NCBI GenBank assembly: GCA_948567375.1
Contig: OX419761.1
Location: forward strand, 15,812,501-15,876,500
DNA from: Lunularia cruciata
Lineage: Eukaryota > Streptophyta > Marchantiopsida > Lunulariales > Lunulariaceae
Direction: 5' to 3'
Length of the DNA stretch: 64,000 nt
The number at the start of each line of letters is the position of its first letter. Positions within the stretch are counted from its first letter, which is position 1. This document shows positions 31,899 to 43,990 of the stretch, piece after piece. The notes under the pieces were generated by a model that made no database searches, was not told the origin of the DNA, and saw only the letters and a list, made by a program, of their open reading frames with translations. Made by a program: the position numbers and the translations under genes.

Positions 31899-33970
31899 AT
31901 GGCGGCTTCCAATTCTGGGTCTGGTTCAGTTTGTGGCAGCTATCAGCAGGTATTGCTCTAATCCATGATTGCTTTGCTGTCCATTTCTTTATACATTAAT
32001 TGCAAAAGCATTTGCATAGGTTCATGGGTCCAATTACGTTTTGTAATAATGAATAAGAACCCTCATGTTGGGACTTGCAGGTGAGTGATGCTATTTACGA
32101 AATTCACCGACCGGTATCTGGAGATATCACTATGGAGGTGATATTCTTTCACGGTTATGTGCGGAACGATTTCGAAGAGGCACACATCCAAACTTGGATG
32201 CTGAGAGACAACTCAGCGTGTTGGCTCGGCACTTTGCTTGTCCAACAGTTCCCTCAAGCTCGTGTACTCTCAGTCTCTTACGATTCGAGTCTGAAAGTTT
32301 CTCCTTCACACGGAAGAATGGATATGCATCTTACAGGCGAGTATCTTGCCCAATCTCTGATCCATTTTGGAAACATTGGGCAGCACTGGCCGGTTGTTCT
32401 GGTCGGTCACAGTGTAGGTGGGCTGGTCATGAAAGAGGTCTGTCTACAAGTGGAACGTCAAAGAGCAAACACAAAGTCTGGAATCCGCGAGTATTCCAAT
32501 TTTTTGAGCAATTTGAGAGGATTGTTCTTCTACGGGACACCTCAACAAGGATCCAGGATGTGCTTGGGGGGCTCATCAAAGCCTAGAAATCCTTTGCTGG
32601 AATATATGGAACTCCTAAGTGCGGAGGGTGCTAGAATCAACGCAGAATTTGCAAAGTTGCGGATCCAATACGGTTGGAAGACATGTGGTGTTATGGAAAA
32701 GGATGAAACTCAAGTGCGAAGTCTCTCCATCATACAAAACCTGCGGAAGGTAATTCTTGTAATTTTGCCTTCTGGTCATTCTTGTATTGTATATCACAAT
32801 ACTAGTTTTAGTGGTTTTCCCATTACTATGTATCTAAACAGAAGTTTTGGTATCATAGTGGGCATCGGCACAGTTCTTCAATAGAGCTTTACTGCCAAGA
32901 GTTTAGTGATTACGATGGTCTATGATTTTCATGTGTCTGTAGGTATGGGAATGGGTACCGGGATACTCTCCTCGCGATTCTTTTCAGTTGGTTGAAGAAG
33001 CATCTGCCCGACCTGACATGGACGACTTCTGTGCAATTCGTGGAGTAGACCATTTTACTATCTGCAAGCCAGTGGACAAGACGTCAGATAGTTTTCAGCA
33101 TTTGGTCCATTTCTTGCAAACTATCTGTCTCGAGGAGGTATGGTGTAAAATAAGAAAACCAGTAACTTTCAAGTCAATCCCAATTCGATCAATGTTATCA
33201 ATCCTATTGGGTCAAATCTTCTGGAATTTTGGATATTGGGGGAATTCGGTCAGTTGTCTAACATGACCTTGCTGTTTTGCCTCGTTGAGGAATTGCGGTT
33301 CTTGCTGATTCTTGTGTCTTCTTTCCATTAAGCAGGAGTCAAGAAAAGTAGGATGAGAGAACCATCTTGGACTTCCTGAGGGGATAATCGAGTTCGGAGA
33401 TCGTATCAGCGAATTCATGGAAGCGCTCAAATTGTCAGAGGGAGGATCGAAGCAGATACTGCTGGTGGGAATGAGTGGTCTAGGCAAATCGATACTTGCG
33501 AAACAAGTTCTGCTGAGAATTCAAAGCCAATTTCACTATGTCTGCTTTGTTGAAATCCTTGATCACAATCTCAGTCGGAAAGATTTCTGGAAACTGGTCG
33601 TGGCAAACTTGTATGAAGGCAACGGGAGGCAAGTCAGCGTTGAGCTCCAGGGTGATTGGGACACATTGAGACTGTTACAGGGAAAGAAAGTTCTACTGAT
33701 GTTGGATGACTGTGATAATGCAGCCGACATGATGAATCACTTGAAAGGAATCTTTTACGGAGAAGGTAGTCGTTTGGTAGTAATTTCTCGCATTCAAACG
33801 GATAGAAGTGTTTTCGGCAAACATGTTCTCTCCTTCATGTCACATCATGATGCACTGACACTATTCAAAGCTCGTGTGCAAAGCCCCACCTTAGAAGCAA
33901 TACCCAAGGAGTTGGTGAAACAGATTGTGGCGACGTGCGAAGGGCTACCTCTGACTTTAGATGTGATTTG
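31899..33970 (+). pseudogene. NLR-1, hydrolase-NBS gene truncated in the NBS domain
   Basis: Exons are 31,899-31,949 (start MAASNSGSGSV), 32,081-32,749, 32,943-33,137 and 33,336 onward, all in phase 0 with GT-AG introns. Exon 2 holds an alpha/beta-hydrolase of SERAC1/DUF676 type: a MEVIFFHG oxyanion strand, the nucleophile elbow GHSVGG at about 32,407-32,424, and YGTPQQGS. Exon 3 has the DHFTICKP motif expected to carry the catalytic His. Exon 4 holds an NB-ARC start: P-loop GMSGLGKS, kinase-2 LLMLDDCD, RNBS-B VVISR and GLPL. A TGA at 33,354-33,356 replaces a Leu codon of NLR-2. Homology to NLR-2 stops at about 33,970, so MHD and all LRRs are lost. The hydrolase part alone is open and could still be made. 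Confidence 0.85.
32081..32749 (+). CDS. NLR-1 exon 2: alpha/beta-hydrolase domain with intact nucleophile
   Basis: It is bounded by acceptor ttgcag and donor gtaatt, 223 codons in frame. The catalytic serine is kept in LVGHSVGGLVMKE, and WLGTLLVQQFPQARVLSVSYDS matches the WL--L-----P-ARV-SYGYD pattern of SERAC1-like esterases. Such domains head NLR-like proteins in fungi and NLRs in liverworts. The substrate is unknown. Compared with NLR-2 it has 14 extra bases near 32,658-32,671 that keep the frame to exon 3, so this is the unbroken version. Confidence 0.75.
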
Positions 33971-35640
33971 ATTCTTTTCCTTTAGGGTATATTATTTGGC
34001 TTTTTGGTCCATTTTTTAACACATGATACGTAGGAAATTTCACATGTATAAATAGTCAAAAGAGAGAACACGGTTTGAGCACTACATATATATTGTATTG
34101 CGCCAGACTGAAGACTTCTTCCCTTCAATTTCAATAGTGCTCTCAATTTTAATTTCTAATTTCAACTCCTTTAATTGAGTGGAATTGTGTTTTGGGTCGG
34201 ATCGAGATCAGTCAACTTCACACCACTTTAGTTGGTAAGAAAGCCCATCCAGTTTGTTCCTAGTGATGCATTATACAATTTGGAAAGCGACCAAACCTCC
34301 AAAAAGTGAGTCTCTATAGACATAGCATGAAAATGATAACTTTGCTTTTTGTCATTGGTACGGTTTGATCAATCTACATTTTAACGGTCTCCTTAATTTG
34401 ACTATGATGACCAGTTGGATTGAAGATTTTCATATTTAATATAGTATAAATAAGCTGATTCGCATCATCTTATTACACAATTATTTTATGTCTTATCTTG
34501 TAATAGGTATTAGGTAGAATATCATTCTTTGTGAATGGAATTCTGACTTTTTTAATCCATGATTTTCTCTCCATTGCACGACATATTAAAACAAACACAA
34601 GAAAGTGCTAACCTGGTAAATAAAATAACTTAAATATAATAAATATTAGAAGGACTTTTATAATAAAAATCATTAATTAAGTGAAAAGCATGAGCTGAAC
34701 TCATTATCGTAAAAGATAATCTTAACCTCGTTAGACACTAATGTTCCAATAATAACGCTGGAAATATTCTGACATGCTATGGTAAACCATGATAAGAATA
34801 TCCCTCACGCAAAGAAAAAGCATGAGCCATAATTTAACCTAAACTCTCTATAACAGGAAGTTTTAACTTCAGTAAAAATAAATATACCAATAATAACAAT
34901 GACAAGGTAGACATATAGATATACACACCAAGATATACTAAAATCTTACTATAACACTTCACTATATGGATGATCATATAAGAAAAACAATCAAAAGACT
35001 TCAATTCATACAGATATATTATATGCATAATTTAGTGAAAATAATCGTAGAAATATAAATAAATAATGAAAAACCTATCAAATAACAAATAAGTCTCCAA
35101 TTTTATAGACCATATTCTCTTATGATTACTGTAAAAAGAAGGATGTATGATTTATATTACTTGATTAGAAATATTCGTTCATGCTACTCAAGAGAATCCA
35201 TAGGCATACGTAACTCTAACGGCCATTTCGTTTTCCAAATGCTATTATAAACAGATGTATAATGTGACAAGAAAACATGAGGTAATATGTGGAGAAAATC
35301 TAAACACCTCGGCGGAAACATGTTAGTATTCTAATGCTTAAAACCACTACAAGAATCAAATGAAGAGTAAAAATGTGGAAACCCATAAAATAGGCCCACC
35401 AAACTCAAACTCTTACCACATCAGCCCACACACACCAGATATTAAGTTACATGAGGGAATTTGTAACCTTTCCTTGTTACTAAAAGCAATGTTCGGTGTA
35501 ACAGCAACGTTGACTTGTGTCTATTTTTCCTACCCATGTCTTGAAGGTACATGTATGAGGAGGCACGTATGAGGCATATCATCATATGCATTACCATTAC
35601 TGACCTGTGATGGAGTTGACGTACTCCAGGACAGTAACGT
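33971..35640 (+). other. Upstream region of RLP-B, joined to broken NLR-1
   Basis: From ttcctttagggtatattattt the sequence matches 59,465-61,180, the upstream region of RLP-C, in the same order to the gene. A TATA-like tataaat lies at 34,047-34,053. The middle (34,440-35,110) is AT-rich. Features such as gtattgcgccaga and cttcacaccactttagttggtaagaaag are shared by both copies and could belong to an old element or a 5' exon with donor ggtaag. No frame is convincing. Confidence 0.55.
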
Positions 35641-35995
35641 CGAGGAAAACGTTGGTGCGACAATGAACTGGTTCAGGAGCTCTAATTTCTTCAGTGAATA
35701 CGGAGCACAAGCTTGTATCAGAATGAAGCGTTGCGAAGAACAGGGAATGGATATCGGAGCAGGATTGACCTATTTGAAGACTCTGCGGTTCGTTTCTGTC
35801 TACACGGTGTTGATCCATCAGTGTATACAGATGGGGAACACAGAGCTCATGCGTGGCGTGATAACAGGAAATGACACTTCCGGTTGTCATCAGGCAGAGA
35901 AAATGGGTTCTGGTTTGGTTCCTTTTCCGCCTAACGCTCCCGAACCGGATGCATTCCGTAATCTTTCAAGTGCTGCAGTTACCGGTCCATCATAA

Positions 35996-38520
35996 CAAAC
36001 CTGTATCACCATCGTCTGAGGTAGAGATTTTGATGAAGTTCAAGAACTCTACCACGATTCGAATGGAGAACTCTCAAAATGGGAGGCAGAAGCAAACGAG
36101 TCCTTGCTTCTGGACGGGGGATGCAGTGAAAGCTTTCTTCCAGTGAGTTTGGAGCATCAATTTGACTGGCATGAAATTGCGTGATGAGCTCCATTCGTCG
36201 TTATGCAATCTTCCTTCCCTTCAACTACTAGATCTATCCGACAACTCATTGTCAGGATCTATTCCCAAGTTGTTATGGAATTGTGTCAAGATGAAAGTAC
36301 TTGATTTGTCTCAAAACAGCCTGACAGGTCTAATCGCAAAAAGATTGGTCGTATAATAAAGCTGAGAATTTTGGCGCTATATGGAAATATTCTAAGAGGG
36401 GAGGTTCCATTTTCTCTGATCAGATGCTCCATGCTGCAGCGCCCTGTTCTAGCCAAAAACTATCTGACCTGGAAGATACCGCTGGAACTCGAGGAGTTGG
36501 CCGAGTTGGAACACTTGTGGTTGGACAGCAATACAGGAGAAATATCCGCCCGCTCCTTTGGGCAATTGCTCCAGGTTACAATCACTCGCCTTGTTCGAGA
36601 ACACCTTGACCGGGAGGATACCCTCAGAACTAGGAGAATTAGGAGAACTGCAATATTTATACTTGTACGACAATGGACTTAAAGGTTTGATTCCCAATGC
36701 GTTAAGCAAGTTCTCCAAGTTACTGGAGCTGGATATGTCGGAAAATAGTTTGACGGGAGGAATACCATCGGAGCTTGGGGATTTAAAACAGGTGCAACAC
36801 TTCGTTGTTCTTTGACAATGGACTACCGGTACTATTCCCATTTCGTTAGCAAATTGTAGGAGGTTCCAGACACTTGATCTGTCTGTAAACAAGCTGAGGG
36901 GGAAGGTTCATCTGGAGCCAGGGCAGTTAGAAGACTTGAAGAATCTTATCCTGTATGAGAACGAACTCACCGGCAGCATTCCAGTTTCCCTAGTAAATTG
37001 CTCCGAGCTAGAGCGGCTTGATCTGGCTATAAACAACTTGGCAGGAGAGGTACCGTCAGAGCTGGGGAGATTGATAGAGTTGCGGTCTATGTACCTGGAG
37101 GACAATAGATTTACAGGTACTATCCCCTCATCGTTTGGGCAACGTTGGAGGTTGGTCGCTCTCGGGGTTTCAAGTAATCGAATCACAGGTTTCATTCCCG
37201 GGTCTCTGGGTAATTGCTCGTCATTGGAAACTCTGTATCTCCATCAGAATCTGCTTTCAGGATCTATACCGTTCAACCTCGGTAGCTTAAAGAACCTGAC
37301 AACATTGCTGCTGTTTGGAAATCAGCTTTCTGGCACTATTCCTAGAAATTTGGTTTCCTCTCTACATACTCTGGAAAATCTTGATAATTCTGACAATCAG
37401 CTGGAAGGTCATATATCGCATAATGTCGCGATTTATCCTCGTCAGTTCGACTCCGACCTAAACATGATAGAACCAATCGACTCCTGCCAAGTAGTGTCGG
37501 TCGGGAAGAGAGCTCACTGGAAATTCTCTCAGTTGCAAACAATCTGATCAGCGGTCTAATTCCTGCTTGTTTAGGTGATTGTAGAAATTTGTCATTGCTC
37601 GACTTGAGCAATAACATCAAGTTTACAATATTTAACAAATCACTCCAAGCTCTTCTGGTAGGATCCAACAACTTGACGGGTGGATTTCCCAGTTGGATTG
37701 CGTCGCTGACCACTCTCCAGGTTCTGGACCTGCCAAACAATAGGTTTCACGGGTCCCCCCAAGAAAGCTTATCAAATTTGCAAGGTTTCAATCGCCCAAG
37801 TGAAAACAGCATTAGCATGAACAGTGGCGAGGTCCGTAAGGAAAGGTTGGTGGTGTTTGGTAAAGGCCAAGATCTCCATCTGGACTACCTGGTATTGCTT
37901 CGAGTTTCCTTTGAAATATCCCGAAACCATTTCATCGGTCCCATTCCTGAGCCCTTGGGCAGTCTACGCGAATGTTGTACTTGACTCTTTCCGGCAACAG
38001 GTTTGAAGGGTCCATACCTTCCAGTCTCTCAAATCTCACCAGGTTGGAATCCTTGGATCTTTCTGACAACGACTTGACAAGGTGAATACCAGTAAGCTTT
38101 GCGCAGTTTACGACTTTGAGTTTTCTCACTGTGAGCTTCAACGATCTCGAAGGGTCGATTCCTACTTCCATCCAACTTCAATCGATGAAGACGACAATGT
38201 TCGAAGGAAATCCTGGACTGTGCGGTTTGCCCCTGGACCCATGTAGAGAGTCTCCGAAACCAGGGAAAGCCAATCCTGCAGCGTCGAGAGCTAAGGATAT
38301 TAATGACATATTTCCATGGAGGATCAATGAGTTGGTCTCCTTATCTGCGGTTTTAGTGCGAGTCGTAGTAGGCTTTAAGGTCTCAGTAGCGGTCTTCTTT
38401 GGTTCAAAGCGATTAAGACGGTTCGTGTTCAACGGATCGCCGAGGCCAAACATTATGGGGTTTCTACATATAGAACGTAAATTTACATTTTTAAGACTGT
38501 CAAAGTTCACTATTTTCTTT
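35996..38520 (+). pseudogene. RLP-B, LRR receptor-like protein, broken
   Basis: An LRR N-terminal cap (SSEVEILMKFKNS, about 36,018) starts the protein. It is followed by some 20 extracellular LRRs (L--L-L--N-LTG-IP-SLGNCS), an island segment (RKERLVVFGKGQDLHLDYLV, 37,836-37,895), further LRRs, the Cys-pair cap GNPGLCGLPLDPC (about 38,200-38,240) and a hydrophobic membrane segment (LSAVLVRVVVGFKVSVAVFFG, 38,340-38,402) with a short basic tail and no kinase. This is the layout of plant RLPs, which act at the plasma membrane with SOBIR1/BAK1-type partners. Frame breaks lie near 36,160, 36,350, 36,530, 36,810, 37,490 and 37,970, and a TGA at 38,083-38,085 is shared with RLP-C. The open stretch 36,936-37,547 is the longest. 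Confidence 0.88.
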
Positions 38521-39144
38521 TACAAATTTGTTTGCATTGAGATATTTGTCCAAATTCCACCGCTGCGGGAAAATGAGTTCCAGTTAACTTCCAAAGCATC
38601 CATTCACTTAATTGACTTTTTTAACTCATGCATAATACTGATGTCAAATTACTTTTCTTCTTTCTTTGCTACGCGGGATGGATGCTTTGCAAGACATTTT
38701 ATGAGATCAATGAGACGAGTTACTTATGTACTATTGGTTTACTGGAATAGATTCAAGCTATGTTGGTGCCAACTTCCTCAGATAATCAGAATATGACACA
38801 GATGCTCCAGATCATTCTACTTCATGAGTCACTCTGGTATTTGTTATGATATGATACCCAATTGAGTTAATAACTTATTTGTGATCAAGGTGATTACTAA
38901 AGGAAATGTCTCTTTGAAACAGGGCATTCTTTACGCGAATTATTCTTTTTGCCCTTACTTTCAAAGGGAATAATTCGCATATAAGGACTTTAAACTCCCT
39001 AAACATTTCTGAGCTGCAACAAGGACCAATTTCTACCAACACCGAAGGAAGAAATAATATACTCACGTCTTACAATCTATAATTTGAAATAATGCAACTG
39101 TTTATCATCGTGGCTGATGCTTCTGTTGGTGGAGTATAATTTTG
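38521..39144 (+). other. 3' flank of RLP-B
   Basis: The first part matches the flank of RLP-A. The stretch 38,640-38,930 also matches 54,090-54,330 inside the extra insert of unit III (gatggatgct-tgcaa, atgagtca-t-tggt, gt-atgatatt-a-tta). No gene. Confidence 0.5.
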
Positions 39145-39700
39145 GAACAGGGAGCACATTAAAACGTCGGGCCGGGAAAACTTAGTCTATGTTATTCGTA
39201 GGGGTTACGTGACATAGTCACATAGAAAGAGAAAGAGACGGGTGTTACATCGGTGTTTATAACATGTTACATGTGTAGATGTCAAATCTCTAGTATCGGC
39301 TCCATAGCCAAAATATGAGGCAAGTCCAACCAAATTTGGTTTGAGTTTCAGCATCGTTTGAAATCTGCGACTTCTGGGCTTCCGTGATCGGAACCAAAGA
39401 GTTAACAAAATCCGTTCCCCAAACAGACCACAGCAAAGAATCATAGAGGTTTCCACCATTCTGCATGGCATGCATTTTCTCTCTTGAGGGTTCCAGGAGC
39501 TCATGGTCTCCCGCACTGCCTCCGACGAGCAAGTGCCCGGATTTCGCCAACCCTTGTAATCTCGATCTTCTAATGCTCTGGCGATGGCTCTTGAAGGCTT
39601 TAGCGGCAAGTGGACTGGTTACGGTTCTCATCCACTTTAAGAAATTTGAGCTACTTGTCGGGACATCTTCTTCTGCTTCATTTGACACCTGTCACACGCT
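39145..39700 (+). repeat. R2 copy c with a single minisatellite unit
   Basis: One copy of the 119-bp unit (39,150-39,260) is followed by R2 landmarks: ctccatagccaaaatatgaggcaagtccaacc, gaaatctgcgacttctgggcttccgtgatc and accattctgcatgg. One copy of the 102-bp unit (39,490-39,580) ends ttgtaatctcgatctt. The order is as in unit I (14,211-15,330) but without expansion. Confidence 0.65.
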
Positions 39701-41849
39701 TAATTGCGTTTTAGTTGACACTTTTGCGCACTTGGCACTTGCTGTATCCATGATCTGGTTGCATTTTCTTCCGCTTTAGTGATGACTAAGATGTTATGAA
39801 GCTTGGCTCTTTAAGCTAAACAATTAGGACATGATGCATTTAATAAATTTTGCAGGATATCATGCATTTATAAATATGGAAATATAGAATATATAATTTC
39901 AAAACAACAAATATACAAAATTGCTAAAAAGCGCACCACCATTAGGAAACGTTTGTTTGTTTCTCATTTTAAAACACGTTGTAAAATACCATGATTCTTT
40001 ATAAAATGCTCTTTTTAATTGTGCGAATAACATGATACAGGGAAAAGAATGATATACAACTCATTGACTGGGGTATATAAAATAGACTATTGAAGCCGGT
40101 TAATACTATTATCAAGATATCCAGTTGCACGAGGCTTCTTCAAGCAATTTGCAAGATGCATTTTCCAATTATTTGACTTAGATGAAACAACTGAGCTGCA
40201 GTGCAAGTATTGAATACGCATTGATTTGAACACAACGTCTTCAAACTCATGACCAAAATGCTCTCGGTCAGCCCCTCGCTTTAGACCTTTGCTAGTGATA
40301 CTTATATTTGACAAAACAAAGAATAATCAATTTGTGGAACAAGCACAATGGTTTGTAGAGAAGCCACCTGAGTGATTGGGACCTCCAATTATCTTGGTTG
40401 ACCATGGGCTGTTGGTTCAACAGGCAAGTCTCCTTGGTATCCTTCTCTCTTTATTTTCTATTCTATGCATCAGACCCAAATTTATCTACAATTATTCATC
40501 AAGATGCTACTTTAGTTTTGGACTTGTATAATCTAAACATATGGGTGAGTGCATGTTCTCAATGGGCATAGAACTTTTAGAGAGTGATGCAAATGGCCTT
40601 TGAAAACTTGGCAATGGCTCAACATATGATATTCTATGTTATGCTACCATTCAAGGAGGAGGTTATGGATCCTTGATCCCTCAATTTCATGAGGTGATAA
40701 TGTATATCTACAATAGACAATGTCAACTACACTTGATGTTACTACAGGCTGCAGTATCTTGAGAGTGTGTGAGGGTTTACTTTTGTTATCCTTGTGTTGG
40801 AAGGACACGATGATGGTATTGTTTGGAAGGATCATGTGGGCAATTGTGCACGATGCCACCTCCCAAAGATTGATAGCATATGGATCCAAGCTTGGCACTT
40901 GTACATGCAAGCTTGTGGTGTATGTTATACTATTCTTTTGGTGGAGCAGCTACTAGGTTGGTGTGTGATAGTTATTCAAGAGGATGACATATGGCATCTT
41001 TGAATCCTCCTCTCATGGTGGGTCCTCAAGGACAATGGTTATGTCTTAAATGTATTTGACCTATAGCTAGTTCATTGTTTATGTGATATAGATTGCAAAC
41101 ATGCAACTTGTGATGGGGCTTGATAGCACCCGGTCTCTTGATCTTTGCCACCATATGGTATACTATATACTTGGAAAAGATGGCTATATGGAGTTAGAAG
41201 GACCTAATTGCCAACTAGGAGAGCGATTGTGGCACTTTAGACTTCATGTATGACTTATGTGTGAGTTGTGCTTCTATAGTGTATGATGTTGACAATGATG
41301 TATATTATATAGCAATATATATATATGCAAAACAATTATCACTACATTTGTAATGCCAAAGCTAGGTTGCTAGGGCAATGGAGTGGTAGTGTTGGCAATC
41401 ATAGTTATTTTGGTAGTTACTCATGGACTACTTGTTGGCTATCCAATGTTAGGTTAGGGCTACTAATCACATGGTGGTTTCCACCATCACTTGCATCATT
41501 TGCACTATGAGATATGATGTTAGTGGTGCCATTAGGGCTAGAGATCTAGGTCAAGTAGAGGAGTATACCTTTGATGTGCAAATCTAAAAAGCTCACTTCT
41601 TTGATTTGTTGAGCCTTTGAGTTCTTGGCTATGGTAGATAGAGGCCAACAAGTGTCACTTGGGATCTCTTAGTTAGAGTTAATATTGCTTGACTATAATC
41701 AATGCACAATTGTGGAGAAATTGTTGAGTGAAAGATTGATTTTGAATGTGAGTTGTGCTTCTATAGTATATGATGTTGACAACGATGTATATTTTGTAGC
41801 AATGTATATATGTACAAAAAACCCTCTAGGAATCAAGTTTTTGTTTGGA
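39701..41849. other. Unassigned repeat-like stretch
   Basis: No gene is recognised. A direct repeat of about 85 bp occurs at 41,250-41,335 and 41,742-41,826 (both contain gtgagttgtgcttctatagt-tatgatgttgacaa). The second copy overlaps the end of a gypsy RT remnant on the other strand, so the stretch may be further decayed gypsy DNA. Confidence 0.45.
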
Positions 41850-42395
41850 GCACCTGGGCAATATTGTCTTAGACTTGTATTCCTCACTAACTGGTAACTG
41901 ATGATATCTTACTCCAAGATCCAAAGTAAGAAGGCCTTTGTATGCCCAATTGCATCAAAGATCTCCTCTAGTGTAGACATGGTATACTTATAAGCTCTAG
42001 TTTGTCAATTGAAAGGACAATAATCTTCATACACAAGTGCCTTTCTATGCAATTGTTATGCAAATCCTTCTTGGTTGGCATCAATATAGCTGAAATATAT
42101 TTTCCACGTGAAATTTCCACCAAACTAACCTCAAAAAGATCTCTATTTGGGCACTAAATTAATATTCTGGTTATGTCATTATATTTACAGGGACATAAAA
42201 AATTGATGTATCACAAATCAGCTCAATCTGAATATAAGGTTCTTTTAGAGCACCCAAATCATTCATATTGAAAGCAAAACAACTTGTGTAACTTCTCAAG
42301 AACCTCCAAACTCTTTGTTTTTCCTCTCTTGTAAGCTTGGGTCCAATATTTGGCTCCCAAGTATCCTTTATACTTGATGTTGAAATGGAAGACAC
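41850..42395 (-). pseudogene. Ty3-gypsy reverse transcriptase remnant
   Basis: On the minus strand the sequence reads FLRSYTSCFAFNMNDLGAL, then PYIQIELI-DT-I (the PI---PYR region). Past frame changes come VEISRGKYISAILMPTKKD and remnants of the GDYRPVN, TMSTLEEIFDAIGHTKAF and YHQLP blocks at about 42,010-41,890. This order is the start of the gypsy RT domain. At least three frameshifts or stops occur. No LTR for it is seen nearby. Confidence 0.75.
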
Positions 42396-42869
42396 AATGA
42401 ATGGTTAGTACATGGGGCCTTGGAAGCAATAATGTCATGCCTCCAATCACTAGAGTCCAATGTAGAAAAATAGCAAAGAAAGAAATGAGTTGAACAAAAG
42501 ACAGTTGATGTATTGGTTGGTATAGAAAAGCAGTAACGAATTGTAATGTATTCTTCTCTCATAAAAAAGAATCTGGATTATCTATGTACACGCGCTCTCT
42601 CGCTTTCGCCATTGAACAATGAAAAAAAACGATGATGACAACACGAGACTAGCGTTACATGAAAGCAAAAGGAAAGCTATAAAATAAAAAACATAAAATT
42701 TAAATGTGAGTTGTTATTTTTAGCTCAACATCGATTACCAGAGATATTAATATACCATTTGTAAGAATCAGCTTACAGTAATCAAAAAGCAGAAATATAC
42801 TCGCATCTTTATAGACTGATACCTCCGTTTGAGGAATGAATCCTGGAACAGTGAGCACACCATGAAAGA
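42396..42869. other. Gypsy flank and repeat fragment
   Basis: 42,396-42,690 holds no recognisable gene. 42,700-42,870 matches 22,610-22,800 in direct orientation (gctcaacatcgattaccagagatattaat, gactgatacctccg). At about 42,870 the sequence switches to R1 in the opposite direction. Confidence 0.45.
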
Positions 42870-43990
42870 ACTTTGTGCTCTCACAGGTGTGCTCTCCTGT
42901 ACATAAAAGTCTTCGCAGAACAAGTCGAAACACTAGGTAGTTTTCGGAGGCTGTTCCACAGAATCTTTTGTGACTTTGTCCACTCCACTTTTCTGCTCAT
43001 CGACCTGACCCCTCTATGGTACTATACATGGTGCAAATAAACCCATCAAACCACTCTAGCTATGCTATGAGCTTGACTACAATGCTAAAACATGATATAA
43101 ACAGAATCTTATGACCATGAGCAAGAAGTGGTAACGACCAATTACACAATATCCTTAAATCTGATTGGCTGAAAGTGTTAATAGGAGGAGTGAGCTAGAT
43201 AAGCAGGAAAGGTCAGGCGGGCTTACAATCTCTCATTACAAACCAGTAGCTTTGTCTGTGATCAACGTTAGCTTCGCTTTTGCTCTGTCTGTTCCTCGAA
43301 TGATAAGTAGCCCTCCTGTGCATAGGCTTTGTTCACTGCTTAGAAAAAGCCTATCAATAAAGCTGTTTGGAGTCGGCGTAATTGAAATTTACATATCAAC
43401 TTGTCTATTCTTCATAAATGTGATTGTATTTTAAGTTTTAAGAAGTCATGGATTCAAAGAGCCTGATCCTTGTATTCGGTTATCCTTGATTCTTAAAAGC
43501 CAACAAGAGTAGACCTCTAAGGTTGATTTACTTTCAACGCGCTACTTTATGCAAATGACACATGCACACCGAATTCAATGAGAAAGCTGTGGACATTAGT
43601 TCGGTGGTGGCTTAAATTGCACGATGTTAGTAATCTTGTGACGAAAGGGGAAGGGGCAGAAGGCAGCAAAAAACGTGCAGGGACCCCCTCACCTGTCTCA
43701 ACATGAATATGGAGTGCTCTTTACTTGTCTGGATGCTATATATTTGTATAATTCCAAGGATCCATTATTCAATAGTTTATACTTATTATGTGTAGTTTAG
43801 CCCTATCTTTAAAGATGCATGATGTCCTGCTAGAATAACAGTGTAATTCCGAAGTGAAAGAGAGAACATGAAATAAGTAGACATTTTTTTCCTATGGTTC
43901 ATATCAGTACCTCGAAAAAGAGAATTGAACAAAGGAATCAGATAATGAAAAAGAAAGACATAATATACTCCCATCTTAGCATTCCTGGAT
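42870..43990 (-). repeat. Dispersed repeat family R1, copy e (inverted, with MITE M1)
   Basis: It is the reverse complement of the R1 order: gagcacacctgtgag, cagcctccgaaaac, [M1], agctactg--ttgta, agctaacgttgatcac, ccaaac-gctttattgatag, tagttgacat/ctctaaggttgatttac, gcagcgcgttgaaag and finally gatgcataatgtcc-type words at 43,820. It is most like copy a in having the M1 insertion. Confidence 0.65.
42978..43240 (-). mobile_element. MITE-like element M1, copy 2
   Basis: It sits in the same place of R1 as copy 1. The terminal inverted repeats are recognisable (CTGCTCATCGACCTGACCCC at the left end; right end ggtcaggcgggc). Internal words shared with copy 1 include gattggctgaaagtgttaata and ctatgagcttgactacaatgc. 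Either M1 inserted before R1 spread, or the pair arose by duplication. Confidence 0.65.

Noticed and set aside
35663-35995. 110-codon frame upstream of RLP-B (also partly in RLP-C)
   Set aside because: It is out of frame with the LRR N-cap and broken differently in the two copies; more likely leader DNA than a separate gene or signal peptide.
40087-41003. Possible small genes on both strands
   Set aside because: Only short frames without motifs in a repeat-like setting; nothing to support a call.
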